A stretch of 64,000 nucleotides of DNA from Streptomyces koelreuteriae (GTDB lineage: Bacteria > Actinomycetota > Actinomycetes > Streptomycetales > Streptomycetaceae): the NCBI RefSeq assembly GCF_018604545.1, contig NZ_CP075896.1, positions 806,001-870,000 of the forward strand, written 5' to 3'. Positions 52,164 to 61,140 of the stretch are shown one piece after another (position 1 is the stretch's first letter; each line of letters opens with the position of its first letter). A program made the position numbers and the translations under genes. A model generated the notes under the pieces. That model made no database searches. It was not told the origin of the DNA and saw only the letters and a list, made by a program, of their open reading frames with translations.

Positions 52164-53495
52164 TCAGTGCGCGCCGATCAGCGCCCGGCCCGCTCCGTCC
52201 CCGGCCGGTCGGCGCGCACCCCGCCACGCGGCCAGGCCGATGAAGACCATGGAGGACAGGCCCGCCAGCGCGAAGGCGGTGAAGCCCCAGTCGCCCTTGT
52301 TCGCGGCGAGCAACTGTCCGCCGAGCCACGGTCCGAAGACGGCGCCGAAGCGGCCCATGCCGGAGGTCCAGCCGACGGCGGTGGCGCGACTCTGCGGCGC
52401 CGAGCGGATGGAGACGGTCGCGTAGATCATGGTCTGGGCGCTGTTGAGGAAGACGCCGGTGAGGAAGACGACCGTGAAGGTCAGCGCGAGCGGCATGCGG
52501 ACGCTGAGCAGGAAGACGCCGACGGCGGTCAGCGCGAACCAGATCGCCGAGATGCGCGGGGCGCCGAACCGGTCGGCGGCCCGTCCCGCGATCAGCATGC
52601 CGACGATGCCGCCGAGGTTGAACAGGACGACGAAGGTGAGGGCGGAGCCGAGTTCGTAGCCCTCGCCGCGCATCAGGGTGGGCAGCCAGGTGGCGACGCC
52701 GTAGACGAGGAGCAGACCGCCGAAGGACGCGATCCAGTAGAGCAGGGTCTGGATCCACTCGCCGCCGCGGAAGAGGTGGGCCAGGGAGGCCCAGCGGGAG
52801 GGGGCGGGGGCGCCGTCGTCCGGCTTCGCCGGGGGGAGTTCGACGGCGTAGCGGCGCGCCAGTGCGTGCGCCTCCTCGGTGCGGCCCTTGGCGAGCAGGA
52901 AGCCGAGCGATTCGGGCAGGAACTTCGCGAGCACCGGCACGAAGAGCAGCGGGGCGACGCAGACCCAGAAGGCGGCGCGCCAGCCGAGCGGCTCGACGAC
53001 CCACAGGGCCACATATGCGGAGAGGATGCCGCCGGTGTGGTGGGCCGTCATCAGCAGGCCGATGGTGAGGGCGCCGCGGCCGCGCGGGGCGTAGTCGGAG
53101 ACCATGCTGATCGCGGTGGGCAGCAGGCCGCCGAGGCCGATGCCGGCCAGGGTGCGGCCGAGGCCGAACACCGCGATGCCGTTCGCTATCGCGCACAGGC
53201 CCGAGGCCAGCGAGAAGAGGGCGACGCAGCCGACCATCAGCTTCTTGCGGCCGATCCGGTCGGCGACCGTGCCCGCGGTGAGGGCGCCGATCAGCATGCC
53301 GAAGGTGGCGTAGCTGCCGAGGTCTCCGGCCTGGTCCGGGGTGATGCCGAGGGCCCGCTCCGCCAGCATGTGGGGCAGCACCGAGCCGTAGATGAACATG
53401 TCGAGGCCGTCGAAGAGGACGGCCAGCCAGCACAGGGCCACGACCAGGAGGGCGAGTCTGCCTACGCGAGCGGTCGAGGAGGGTGAGGAGGGCAT
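52164..53495 (-). CDS. MFS transporter, aromatic acid:H+ symporter type
   Basis: 443 aa, 12 membrane helices. Motif FDGLDMFIYGSVLPHML in helix 1 and GTVADRIGRKKLMVG in loop 2-3 match the AAHS subfamily (PcaK/GalT), which imports aromatic acids with protons. It is the last gene of the gallate-type operon, 33 bases after the dioxygenase, so gallate or a related benzoate is the likely cargo. Confidence 0.92.
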   Translation of the reverse strand: MPSSPSSTARVGRLALLVVALCWLAVLFDGLDMFIYGSVLPHMLAERALGITPDQAGDLGSYATFGMLIGALTAGTVADRIGRKKLMVGCVALFSLASGLCAIANGIAVFGLGRTLAGIGLGGLLPTAISMVSDYAPRGRGALTIGLLMTAHHTGGILSAYVALWVVEPLGWRAAFWVCVAPLLFVPVLAKFLPESLGFLLAKGRTEEAHALARRYAVELPPAKPDDGAPAPSRWASLAHLFRGGEWIQTLLYWIASFGGLLLVYGVATWLPTLMRGEGYELGSALTFVVLFNLGGIVGMLIAGRAADRFGAPRISAIWFALTAVGVFLLSVRMPLALTFTVVFLTGVFLNSAQTMIYATVSIRSAPQSRATAVGWTSGMGRFGAVFGPWLGGQLLAANKGDWGFTAFALAGLSSMVFIGLAAWRGARRPAGDGAGRALIGAH

Positions 53496-53528
53496 CGTTG
53501 GTCTACCTCTCGTGTGGAGTGTGTTCCC

Positions 53529-54482
53529 TCAGGCGGTCGGCGGTGTCCCGTGCGTGTGGAAGGACTCGATGGTCTTGAGCCCCCAGGCCTGGCCCTTGGC
53601 GCGCTCCGCCTCGGTCCAGGTGATCAGCGGCCAGTCGGGGGCCAGGACCAGGCGGGTGAGCGGGTTGCACAGTTCGACGCGGTTGCCGCCGGGCTCGTAG
53701 ACGTAGAGGAAGAACGTCTGCTGGATGGCGTGCTTGTGCGGGCCCGTCTCGATGAACACGCCGGTGTCGATGGCGAGATCGGCGGCGCGCAGGATGTCCT
53801 CGCGGGTGTCGGTGGCGAAGGCGATGTGGTGCAGGCGCCCCTTCGAGCCGGTCCAGTCCTCGGTGTAGACGACGTCGTAGGACTTGTCGGTGAAGGTGAG
53901 CCAGCGGGCCGCGATCCGGCCGGAGTCGAGGCGGATCTGTTCGGTCGGCCGGGCGCCGAGGACGCGTTGCTGGAACTCGGCGTTCGCGAGCACGTCGGCG
54001 GCGAGGAAGTTGACGTGGTCGAGCCGTCGTACGCCGACTCCGTGGCCGGGCTTGGCCTGGGGCTGGTTCTTCAGCGCGGGCTTCAGCTCGTCGGGGGCCC
54101 GGTAGTGCTCGCTCTCCCAGTACAGGGCGTGTTCGTGGCCGTCCGGGTCGGTGGTGACGTAGAGCTTGCCGAGGCCGGGTTCGTCCTCGGTCCAGTGGCC
54201 GGTGCCGCCGGCCTCCTCGATCGCCCGGACGCGGCGGTGCAGCGCCTCCTCGCCGGCGGTGCGCAGGGCGAGCCGGCCGAGGCCCGGCCGGTCGCGGGCG
54301 GTGAGGACGAGGCTGTGGTGCTCGTAGTCGTCGTAGGTCCGCAGGAAGACCGTGCCGCCGTCCTGGCCGCTGACGGTGAGGCCCAGGTAGTCGGTGCAGA
54401 AGGCGACGCTGGCGTCCAGGTCGGGGGTGAAGAGCTGGGTGTGGCCGATGTGGGCGATGTCGCCCAGGGGTGGGGTCGTCAT
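53529..54482 (-). CDS. Type I (VOC-fold) extradiol ring-cleavage dioxygenase
   Basis: 317 aa with two VOC modules. The C-terminal module holds the Fe(II) ligands: His in RRLDHVNFLA, His in GRLHHIAFAT and Glu in GGNRVELCNP, so the enzyme should be active. ATG 54482 follows AAGGA and overlaps the GalD stop (ATGA). It occupies the place of the ring-cleavage enzyme in a GalBCD operon, yet known gallate dioxygenases (GalA, DesB) are of the unrelated LigB type. The substrate is probably gallate or a closely related trihydroxybenzoate. Confidence 0.88.
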   Translation of the reverse strand: MTTPPLGDIAHIGHTQLFTPDLDASVAFCTDYLGLTVSGQDGGTVFLRTYDDYEHHSLVLTARDRPGLGRLALRTAGEEALHRRVRAIEEAGGTGHWTEDEPGLGKLYVTTDPDGHEHALYWESEHYRAPDELKPALKNQPQAKPGHGVGVRRLDHVNFLAADVLANAEFQQRVLGARPTEQIRLDSGRIAARWLTFTDKSYDVVYTEDWTGSKGRLHHIAFATDTREDILRAADLAIDTGVFIETGPHKHAIQQTFFLYVYEPGGNRVELCNPLTRLVLAPDWPLITWTEAERAKGQAWGLKTIESFHTHGTPPTA

Positions 54483-55555
54483 CGGGAGTCCTTGAGGGGG
54501 TGAGCGGGGGCGGGGAACACCGTGCCGTCGAAGATCTTGCGGGCGGTGCGCACCACGGCCGTACGGCGGGCCACGGGCCTGCCCGCGGTGTCGGTGCCGA
54601 TCGCGCACTCGATGTCCAGGAAGCCGGTGGGGTGTTCGAGGCGCACCCGGTCGGTTCCGGCGGGCAGGTGGGCGAGGTCGGCGCCGACGCCGCCCTCGAC
54701 GCGCAGTCCGGCGGCGACACCGGCCGCGCCGAGCACGCCGATCGAGGGGTGGCAGCGTACGGGGATGAAGGTGCGGGTGGTGACCGCGCCGCCGTCGCGG
54801 GGCGGGGCCAGCAGGGTCAGTTTGGGCACGGTCGCATCCGTCACGTCGCCGAGCCCCATGAGCCGGCCCGTCTTCAGCCGGATCGCGTGCAGCCGGTCGG
54901 TGAGGGCGGTGTTCTCCTCCAGGTCGGAGGGGGTCTCGTAGCCGGTGACGTCGAGGGCGGTGGCTGCCATCAGCACGGTCGGCATGCCGTTGTCCACGCA
55001 GGTGACGCGGACGCCGTCGATGTCTTCCCGGGTGTTGCCGGTGGGGAGCAACACGCCGTCGCCGGGCGGGAATTCGAGGGTCACGGGGGCGGCGGTGCCG
55101 GGGACTCCGGCGATCTCGGTGTCCCCCGTGTAGTCCATCCGGCCGCCCGGGGTGGCGAAGGACGCCGTCGCGAGGGCGCCCGAGTTGACCATGCGGATCC
55201 GGACGACGGTCCGCTCCTCCCCCGCCGGGACCAGCCCGCGTTCCACGGCGAACGGGCCGACACCGGCCAGGATGTTGCCGCAGTTCTGGCGATCACTCAC
55301 CTCAGGCCGGTCGACGGCCACTTGGAGGAACAGGTAGTCGATGTCGGCGCGCGGGTCGGTGGAGGGCGACACCACGGCGACCTTGCTGGTGAGGGGGTGC
55401 CCACCGCCCAGGCCGTCGATCTGGCGTGCGTCGGGGCCGCCCATGAGGCGGAGCAGGAGCGCGTCGCGCGCGTCCGGGGCAGCGGGCAGGTCCTCGGCGA
55501 GGAAGTAGGCGCCCTTGGAGGTGCCGCCGCGCATCACCATGCAGCGCACGGTCAC
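54479..55555 (-). CDS. galD: 4-oxalomesaconate tautomerase (PrpF-like)
   Basis: 358-aa PrpF-family isomerase. Marks: MRGGTSKGAYF near the N-terminus, DRQNCGNILAGVGPFA, MVNSGALATA and GDTEIAGVPG. In the gallate route it converts the 4-oxalomesaconate keto form to the enol. GTG 55555 overlaps the aldolase stop (GTGA), and its own stop overlaps the dioxygenase start. Confidence 0.88.
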   Translation of the reverse strand: MTVRCMVMRGGTSKGAYFLAEDLPAAPDARDALLLRLMGGPDARQIDGLGGGHPLTSKVAVVSPSTDPRADIDYLFLQVAVDRPEVSDRQNCGNILAGVGPFAVERGLVPAGEERTVVRIRMVNSGALATASFATPGGRMDYTGDTEIAGVPGTAAPVTLEFPPGDGVLLPTGNTREDIDGVRVTCVDNGMPTVLMAATALDVTGYETPSDLEENTALTDRLHAIRLKTGRLMGLGDVTDATVPKLTLLAPPRDGGAVTTRTFIPVRCHPSIGVLGAAGVAAGLRVEGGVGADLAHLPAGTDRVRLEHPTGFLDIECAIGTDTAGRPVARRTAVVRTARKIFDGTVFPAPAHPLKDSR

Positions 55556-56262
55556 GGCCGCTCCCCGGACCGCAGATGGTCCTCGTAGGACGTGTACGTC
55601 ACGCCGAGCCGCACGAGTTGCTCGCGCAACCCGTAGCGGTCCAGGCCCAGTTGGCCGTCGAGGAAGGCGGCGCGGGTGGCGGCCTCCTTACGCTCGCGGG
55701 CCTCGGAGGCCTTGGCCGTGTGCCGGGCCCGCTCGCGGGGGACGACCACGACACCGTCGTCGTCGGCGAGGATCACATCGCCGGGGCGGATCACCTGGCC
55801 GCCGATCACGACCGGTACGTTGACCGATCCGCCGGTGGCCTTGACGGTGCCCTGGGCGGACACGGCGGCGGCCCAGGCGGGGAAGCCCAGGGCGCGCAGT
55901 TCGGCGGTGTCGCGGACGCCGGCGTTGATGACCAGGCCGCGCACGCCCCGCCGCCCGAGCGCGGTGGCGAACAGTTCGCCGAACATGCCGTCGGTGGAGG
56001 GCGAGGTGGTGGTCACCACCAGGACGTCGCCCGGGCCGCACTGCTCCACGGCGGCATGGATCATGAGGTTGTCGCCGGGCCAGCTGAGCACCGTGACGGC
56101 GGTGCCCGCGATCCGGGTGTCCCGCTGGACGGGGCGCAGGCCCGGGCCGAGCAGTCCGGTACGGCCCATGGCCTCGTGGACGGTGGCGACGCCGTACCCG
56201 GCGAGGGCCTCGACGTCCTCGGGGTGTGCCTTCGGCGGGCCGGTGACGATGACGCCGCTCAT
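55552..56262 (-). CDS. galC: 4-carboxy-4-hydroxy-2-oxoadipate aldolase (RraA-like)
   Basis: 236-aa class II aldolase of the LigK/GalC group: ATVHEAMGRTGLLGPGLRPVQ, GDNLMIHAAVEQCGPGDVLVV, GLVINAGVRDTAELRALGFPAWA and DVILADDDGVVVVPRER. Splits its substrate to pyruvate and oxaloacetate, the last step of the pathway. ATGA overlap with galB. Confidence 0.9.
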   Translation of the reverse strand: MSGVIVTGPPKAHPEDVEALAGYGVATVHEAMGRTGLLGPGLRPVQRDTRIAGTAVTVLSWPGDNLMIHAAVEQCGPGDVLVVTTTSPSTDGMFGELFATALGRRGVRGLVINAGVRDTAELRALGFPAWAAAVSAQGTVKATGGSVNVPVVIGGQVIRPGDVILADDDGVVVVPRERARHTAKASEARERKEAATRAAFLDGQLGLDRYGLREQLVRLGVTYTSYEDHLRSGERP

Positions 56263-57014
56263 GCCAGCTCCTTCGCGATCTGCGGGAAGGGGCGCATATA
56301 GGCCTCGGCCAGGGTCTTGTGCGGCAGGCCCAGGTTGGGGCCCGCGTTGCGCTTGAGCTGGACGCCGCGGCGGACGGCGAGGTCGGTGTAGTAGTCCCAC
56401 AGGTGCCGCTGGGCGGCGAGGCACTCCATGGCCTCGCGCTTGGTCTCCCAGACCTCGGTGATGTCGAGCAGCACCTCGGGCCGGAAGCCGCTCATCTCGG
56501 GCTGGTGCGGTTCGAAGCAGAAGACCGGCGGGGCGCCGATGATGTCGCCTTCGCCCGGGTAGCCGATGGCCTGGGCGAGGATCCTGGCCTCCAGGGCCAT
56601 GCGGTGGGCGGCCGGGTGGTCGCCGTTGTACGGGTCGTCCGCCGGGTGGGTGAGCACGACATCGGGCTGGATGTCCCGGTAGAGCGCGACGAGCCGGTCG
56701 GTCAGCTCGGGGGTGACGAGGAGCGGGTAGTCGCCTGCGTCGAAGAAGCGGACCTCGGCACCGAGGACGGCGGCGGCCCGCTCGGCCTCCTCGCGGCGCA
56801 GCGCCTTGATCTCCTCCAGCTTCCTCCCCTCGCGCCACGCCTTGGCGGACTCGCCGCGCTCGCCGAAGGTCAGGCACGCGATGGTGACCTGCTCGCCCCG
56901 GGAGGCGGCCAGGGCGATGGCGCCGCCCGCCCGCCACACGAAGTCGCCCGCGTGCGCGGTGACGACGAGGGTGGACCGTGGTGGGGAGGTGGCGGGCGCG
57001 TTGCCGTGGGTCAT
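56259..57014 (-). CDS. galB: 4-oxalomesaconate hydratase (PIG-L family, GalB-like)
   Basis: 251-aa PIG-L/LmbE-fold zinc protein with TAHAGDFVWRAGG (the family motif is usually AHPDD), RREEAERAAAVLGAEVRFFDAGDYPL and THPADDPYNGDHPAAHR. PIG-L proteins are mostly deacetylases, but Pseudomonas GalB is a hydratase in this fold, and the adjacent galC and galD support that role. 47 bases downstream of the GntR gene. Confidence 0.85.
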   Translation of the reverse strand: MTHGNAPATSPPRSTLVVTAHAGDFVWRAGGAIALAASRGEQVTIACLTFGERGESAKAWREGRKLEEIKALRREEAERAAAVLGAEVRFFDAGDYPLLVTPELTDRLVALYRDIQPDVVLTHPADDPYNGDHPAAHRMALEARILAQAIGYPGEGDIIGAPPVFCFEPHQPEMSGFRPEVLLDITEVWETKREAMECLAAQRHLWDYYTDLAVRRGVQLKRNAGPNLGLPHKTLAEAYMRPFPQIAKELA

Positions 57015-57061
57015 GCTGGTGTCTCCTCGTTGGACAGGTGCGCGCCCGCCTCACGCGTGGG

Positions 57062-57712
57062 TCAGTCGCGCAACGCCTCGATCACACTGCCGAGGTGGGC
57101 GCGGACGGCCGCCTCGGCCGCCTGCGGGTCCCTGGCCCTGATCGTCTCGATCATGGCCAGGTGCTCGTTCAGGGATTGCTGGGGGCGTCCCGGCCGTAGC
57201 GCCAACTGGAAGCGGTGGCGCACCAGTTGGGCATTGAGTCGCTCCAGCAGTTCCACGGCCGTCCGCTGGCCGGAGAACTCCCGGACGCGGGCATGCAGTT
57301 CGTGGTTGAGCTCCGAGTAGGTGACCGGCTCTCCGTCGGCCACCGCCTTGGTCATCGCCGTGCCGAGGGCGGTCAGTTCGGCCAGTTGCTCATCGCTCGC
57401 CGCCACGGCCGCCTTCGCCGCGCACAGCCCTTCCAGGGCCATGCGGCACTCGGTGATGGCGACCGCTTCCTCCACGGTCACGACCCGCACCCGCGAGCCG
57501 CGGTTGCGGATCCGCTCGACCAGTCCCTGGGCCTCCAGATCGATCAGTGCCGCGCGGATGCTGGCCCTCGTCACACCGAACTGCTCGGCGAGTTCGTTCT
57601 CCACCAGCCGCTGGGCCGGTGCCATCTCGCCGTGCAGGATCGCCTGCCGCAGCTGCGCGAGCGCGTGCTGCTTGGCCTGCTCTCCGGTGCTCGGACGGGC
57701 TTGAGTCGGCAT
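57062..57712 (-). CDS. GntR family regulator (FadR/FCD type) of the gallate-type operon
   Basis: 216 aa. N-terminal winged helix (ENELAEQFGVTRASIRAALIDLEAQGLVERIRNRGSRV) and an all-helical FCD ligand domain with metal-binding His/Asp pattern (ELNHELHARVREF, LNEHLAMIETI). First gene of the minus-strand operon. A matching operator lies 52 bases upstream, suggesting autoregulation. Confidence 0.92.
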   Translation of the reverse strand: MPTQARPSTGEQAKQHALAQLRQAILHGEMAPAQRLVENELAEQFGVTRASIRAALIDLEAQGLVERIRNRGSRVRVVTVEEAVAITECRMALEGLCAAKAAVAASDEQLAELTALGTAMTKAVADGEPVTYSELNHELHARVREFSGQRTAVELLERLNAQLVRHRFQLALRPGRPQQSLNEHLAMIETIRARDPQAAEAAVRAHLGSVIEALRD

Positions 57713-57763
57713 GCGTTGCCCTCCCTGAGTGAGTGCCTGTCGAACGTAAATCTAGCCCGACAT

Positions 57764-57777
57764 AATTGTCAACAATT
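57764..57777. promoter_or_regulatory. FadR/GntR-type operator
   Basis: AATTGT-CA-ACAATT, a 14-base dyad whose core TTGTCAACAA fits the FadR-subfamily consensus TNGTNNACNA. It stands between the GntR gene and the divergent cupin gene in an unusually AT-rich patch. Confidence 0.8.
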
Positions 57778-57854
57778 TCGTCGGCATCTCGTCGCGCATC
57801 TATGCGTGGGGGTCCGGCGCCGCTCCCCCGCCCGGCGCCGCTAGGGTCGGCCGC

Positions 57855-58199
57855 ATGACGCACAGCTTCGTACTCCACATCCCCGACGCCGAGCTCGAAC
57901 CCGAGCCGCTGGCTCCCGAGCAGATCGTCTCCGGGACGCCCGAGGTGACCGGGAAGGTGGTCTGGGAGTCGGAGGACGGCCGTCAGGTGCGGGGGATCTG
58001 GCAGATCACGCCCGGCGTGGTCACCGACACCGAGGCCGACGAACTGTTCGTGGTGGTCAGCGGCTCGGCGACGATCGAGTTCGAGGGCGGTCCGACGCTC
58101 ACGGTCGGCCCCGGCGACATGGCCGTCCTGCGCGAGGGCGACCGTACGACGTGGACGGTGCACAAGACGCTGCGCAAGGCGTACGCGATCAACCTCTGA
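57855..58199 (+). CDS. Small cupin-domain protein
   Basis: 114-aa single cupin of the DUF861/(S)-ureidoglycine aminohydrolase-like kind: WQITPGVVTDTEADELFVVVSGSATIEFEGGPTLTVGPGDMAVLREGDRTTWTVHKTLRKAYAI. The usual metal His cluster is largely missing, so it may bind a ligand rather than catalyse. Divergent from the GntR gene. Confidence 0.87.
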   Translation: MTHSFVLHIPDAELEPEPLAPEQIVSGTPEVTGKVVWESEDGRQVRGIWQITPGVVTDTEADELFVVVSGSATIEFEGGPTLTVGPGDMAVLREGDRTTWTVHKTLRKAYAINL

Positions 58200-58214
58200 C
58201 CGGGAGGTACCGGT

Positions 58215-59219
58215 TCAGCTCGCGTGCGGAGGCGCCGTCGACCCCCGGACCTCCAGCGTCGGCGTCGCCAGGTGCAGGCGCCCCTCTCCCCCGGGCCGTT
58301 CGAAGCGGTCGAGGAGGAAGCGGGCGGCGCGGCGGCCGACCTCGTGGCCGGCGTTGTCGACGGTGGTGAGCCACAGATGGCGCAGCCGGGAGATGCTCGT
58401 GTTGTCGTAGCCGACGAGGGACACGTCGCGCGGGACGCGCAGGCCCAGTTCCTCCGCCGCCGAGAGGGCGCCGACGCAGGTGATGTCGTTGACGGCGAAG
58501 ACGGCCGTGGGCCGCTCGGCGCGGTTGAGGAGGCGGACGGCGGCGCGGTAGCCGCCCTCCTCGGTCATGTCGCCGGTCTCGACGAGGGCCCCGTCCGCCA
58601 GGCCGTGCTCCCGCATCGTCGCCTCGAAGCTGCGGCGGCGCAGTTCGCCGACGGCTCCGTAACCGGCCAGGTGTGCGATGCGGCGGTGGCCGAGGCCGAT
58701 GAGGTGCTCGGTGACCAGCCGGGCGCCCTTCTCGTCGTCGCCCGCGACCTGGTCCACCCCGGGCGGCACCGGCTCGCGGGCGCCCGCCAGGACGACCGGC
58801 ATGCGCGCGGCGACCGCGCCGAGGGCCGCCGGGTCGGGCAGGGTGCCGACCACGACCAGCCCGTCGACGCGCAGGTCCAGCAGCGGGTCGGCCGGGTCCT
58901 GGCCGGTGCGGCGGTTCAGGCGCGCGTCGGCCAGCAGCATGTGCAGGCCGTGGGCGTGCAGCAGGGAGTTCAGGCCGTCGAGGAGGTCGACGAACCAGGG
59001 ATTGCGCAGGTCGTTGAGGAGGACACCGACCGTGCGGGTGCGCTGTTCGCTGAGACTGCGGGCGGCGGCGTTGGGCCGGTAGCCGAGTTCCCGGGCGACC
59101 CGGAGCACGGCGTCCCGCTTCTCGGGGCGCACCTGGTCGGAGCCGCGCAGCACCAGGGAGACCAGCGACTTGGAGACGCCGGCCCGTTCGGCCACGTCGC
59201 GGATCGTCGGCGGTCTCAT
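58215..59219 (-). CDS. LacI family transcriptional repressor
   Basis: 334 aa. HTH and hinge (PTIRDVAERAGVSKSLVSLVLRGSDQVRPEKRDAVLRVARELGYRPNAAARSL) followed by a sugar-binding-type domain. ATG 59219. Divergent from the Gfo/Idh/MocA gene, with identical 12-base operators on both sides of the gap, so it should repress itself and the dehydrogenase. Confidence 0.95.
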   Translation of the reverse strand: MRPPTIRDVAERAGVSKSLVSLVLRGSDQVRPEKRDAVLRVARELGYRPNAAARSLSEQRTRTVGVLLNDLRNPWFVDLLDGLNSLLHAHGLHMLLADARLNRRTGQDPADPLLDLRVDGLVVVGTLPDPAALGAVAARMPVVLAGAREPVPPGVDQVAGDDEKGARLVTEHLIGLGHRRIAHLAGYGAVGELRRRSFEATMREHGLADGALVETGDMTEEGGYRAAVRLLNRAERPTAVFAVNDITCVGALSAAEELGLRVPRDVSLVGYDNTSISRLRHLWLTTVDNAGHEVGRRAARFLLDRFERPGGEGRLHLATPTLEVRGSTAPPHAS

Positions 59220-59222
59220 GGA

Positions 59223-59234
59223 TGGACCGTTCCA
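59223..59234. promoter_or_regulatory. LacI-type operator O1
   Basis: TGGACCGTTCCA, the exact complement of the second site at 59305-59316. It sits only four bases from the LacI start codon. Confidence 0.7.
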
Positions 59235-59304
59235 TGAGGGTCCGGCGCTTGTCAAAGGCTTGACAGCCACGGGAAACCGCGCTCAGGGTGGGCTGGACAG
59301 GTTC

Positions 59305-59316
59305 TGGAACGGTCCA
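59305..59316. promoter_or_regulatory. LacI-type operator O2
   Basis: TGGAACGGTCCA, 14 bases before the dehydrogenase start. 82 bases separate the two sites, about eight helical turns, which suits looping. Confidence 0.7.
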
Positions 59317-59329
59317 AAGAGGGGCTCTC

Positions 59330-60493
59330 ATGGTGGACACGCTCGGCGTCGCCGTCATCGGATTCGGCTGGATGGGGCGGGTGCACACCCAGGCGTACGC
59401 GCGCGTGCGGCACCACTTTCCGCGGTTGCCCCTCGTCCCGGAGCTGGTGACGGTCGCCGAGGAGGTGCCGGGCCGGGCGGAGGAGGCCGCCGCGCAGTTC
59501 GGGTTCGCCTCGACGACGCGTGACTGGCGCGAGGTGGCCGCCGACCCCCGGGTGAAGGCGGTCAGCATCACCGCGCCCAACTTCCTGCACCGCGAGATCG
59601 GCGTCGCCATGGCCGAGGCGGGCAAGCACATCTGGATCGAGAAGCCGGTGGGTCTGACCGCCGAGGACGCCGGCGCGGTGGCGGACGCGGTGGCGAAGGC
59701 GGGCGTGCAGGGCACCGTCGGCTTCAACTACCGCAACGCGCCCGCCGTGGAGGCGGCCCGCGAGCTGATCGCCTCCGGGGAGATCGGCACGGTCACGCAT
59801 GTCCGCATCCGGCTGTTCAGCGACTACGCGGCTCATCCCGAGGGTGCGCTGACCTGGCGGTACGAGCGGGAGCGGGGCGGCAGCGGGGTGCTGGGCGACC
59901 TGGCCTCGCACGGCGTCGACCTGGCCCGGCATCTGCTCGGCGACATCACCTCCCTCACCGCCGACACGGCGATCTTCCTGCCCGAGCGGGCCCGCCCGAC
60001 CGGCGCCACGGCGGGCCACAGCCGCGCCTCCGGCGGGGAGATCGGCCCCGTCGAGAACGAGGACTACGTGAGCTGCCTGCTGCGCTTCGCCTCCGGGGCC
60101 CGCGGTGTGCTGGAGGCCTGCCGGGTCTCGGTCGGCGAGCAGAACAACTACGGCTTCGAGGTGCACGGCACGAAGGGCGCGGTGTTCTGGGACTTCCGCC
60201 GTATGAACGAACTGGGCGTCAGCCGCGGCACGACGTACCAGGACCAGTCCGTCACCACGGTGTACGTCGGCCCGGGCCACGGCGAGTTCGCCGCGTTCCA
60301 ACCCGGTGCGGCGAACTCGATGGGTTACGACGACCTGAAGGTCATCGAGGCGTACCGCTTCCTCCGGTCGGTCGCCGAGGGCACCCCGCACGGGGCGACG
60401 CTCACGGACGCCGTGCACAGCGCCGCCGCGCTGGACGCGATGGCGCGATCGGCGGCCGGTGGTGCGTGGGCGGACGTGGCCGGGCGGGCCTGA
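59330..60493 (+). CDS. Gfo/Idh/MocA family oxidoreductase
   Basis: 387-aa NAD(P)-dependent dehydrogenase of sugars or inositols. Rossmann motif VIGFGWMGRVHTQAY, EKPVG with the conserved Lys, and the C-terminal substrate domain with GGSGVLGDLASHGVDLARHLLG. ATG 59330; controlled by the adjacent LacI protein. Possibly works with the PhyH and SDR enzymes downstream on a common polyol. Confidence 0.93.
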   Translation: MVDTLGVAVIGFGWMGRVHTQAYARVRHHFPRLPLVPELVTVAEEVPGRAEEAAAQFGFASTTRDWREVAADPRVKAVSITAPNFLHREIGVAMAEAGKHIWIEKPVGLTAEDAGAVADAVAKAGVQGTVGFNYRNAPAVEAARELIASGEIGTVTHVRIRLFSDYAAHPEGALTWRYERERGGSGVLGDLASHGVDLARHLLGDITSLTADTAIFLPERARPTGATAGHSRASGGEIGPVENEDYVSCLLRFASGARGVLEACRVSVGEQNNYGFEVHGTKGAVFWDFRRMNELGVSRGTTYQDQSVTTVYVGPGHGEFAAFQPGAANSMGYDDLKVIEAYRFLRSVAEGTPHGATLTDAVHSAAALDAMARSAAGGAWADVAGRA

Positions 60494-60503
60494 CGCCGTA
60501 CCG

Positions 60504-61115
60504 TCAGCGCGGGCTCTGCAGCCGTCGGCCCAGGAAGACCTTCGCCGGGACGAGGACGAGCCACAGCCACATGATCCTGGGACCGGCCACCAGGGCCAGC
60601 GGGACGGTGGCGAGGAAGACCACCACCGTCGTCGCGCTGTCGAGCAGGTAGAGCCCGGTCCCCGCCTCGGAGGGCGTGCCGTGGCGCAGCCAGGGGCGCT
60701 TCGCCAGGACGGCGGCCACCGTGAGATGGCAGGCGCCGAGCGCGGCGACCGCGGCCGCGTAGACGGCGACCGACACGGACTGGGCGCCGTACTCGGCGAG
60801 CAGCCGGGTCGGGAAGGGCACGAGCGCCGCGACACCCAGGCCGACGATGGAGACGACGATGACCTGTCCGTCGATCTCGCGGACGTCCTGGAAGATCCGG
60901 CGATGGTCCCGCCAGAAGCTGCCCAGCACCACGACGCTCAGCGCGTAGGCGCCGAGGTCCGGCAGCAGCGCCCGCAGGGACTCGCGATACGCGGCGGGTT
61001 CGAGATCCCGGGGCACGTTGAGATCCAGGACGAGCAGGGTGATGGCGATGGCGAACACACCGTCGACCAGGGTCACCAACCGCTCGGGCCCGCCGTCCGG
61101 GCGCGATGTCCACAT
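60504..61115 (-). CDS. TMEM175-like potassium channel protein
   Basis: 203 aa with about six helices. The first carries DGVFAIAITLLVLDL, matching the (R)xxx(F)S/AxD-type TMEM175 pattern near PERLVTLVDGVFAIAIT. Bacterial TMEM175 proteins form tetrameric K+ leak channels. ATG 61115. It lies between two sugar-type operons with no evident link. Confidence 0.85.
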   Translation of the reverse strand: MWTSRPDGGPERLVTLVDGVFAIAITLLVLDLNVPRDLEPAAYRESLRALLPDLGAYALSVVVLGSFWRDHRRIFQDVREIDGQVIVVSIVGLGVAALVPFPTRLLAEYGAQSVSVAVYAAAVAALGACHLTVAAVLAKRPWLRHGTPSEAGTGLYLLDSATTVVVFLATVPLALVAGPRIMWLWLVLVPAKVFLGRRLQSPR

Positions 61116-61140
61116 GGGCACGACGGTAAGGCACCCCGCC

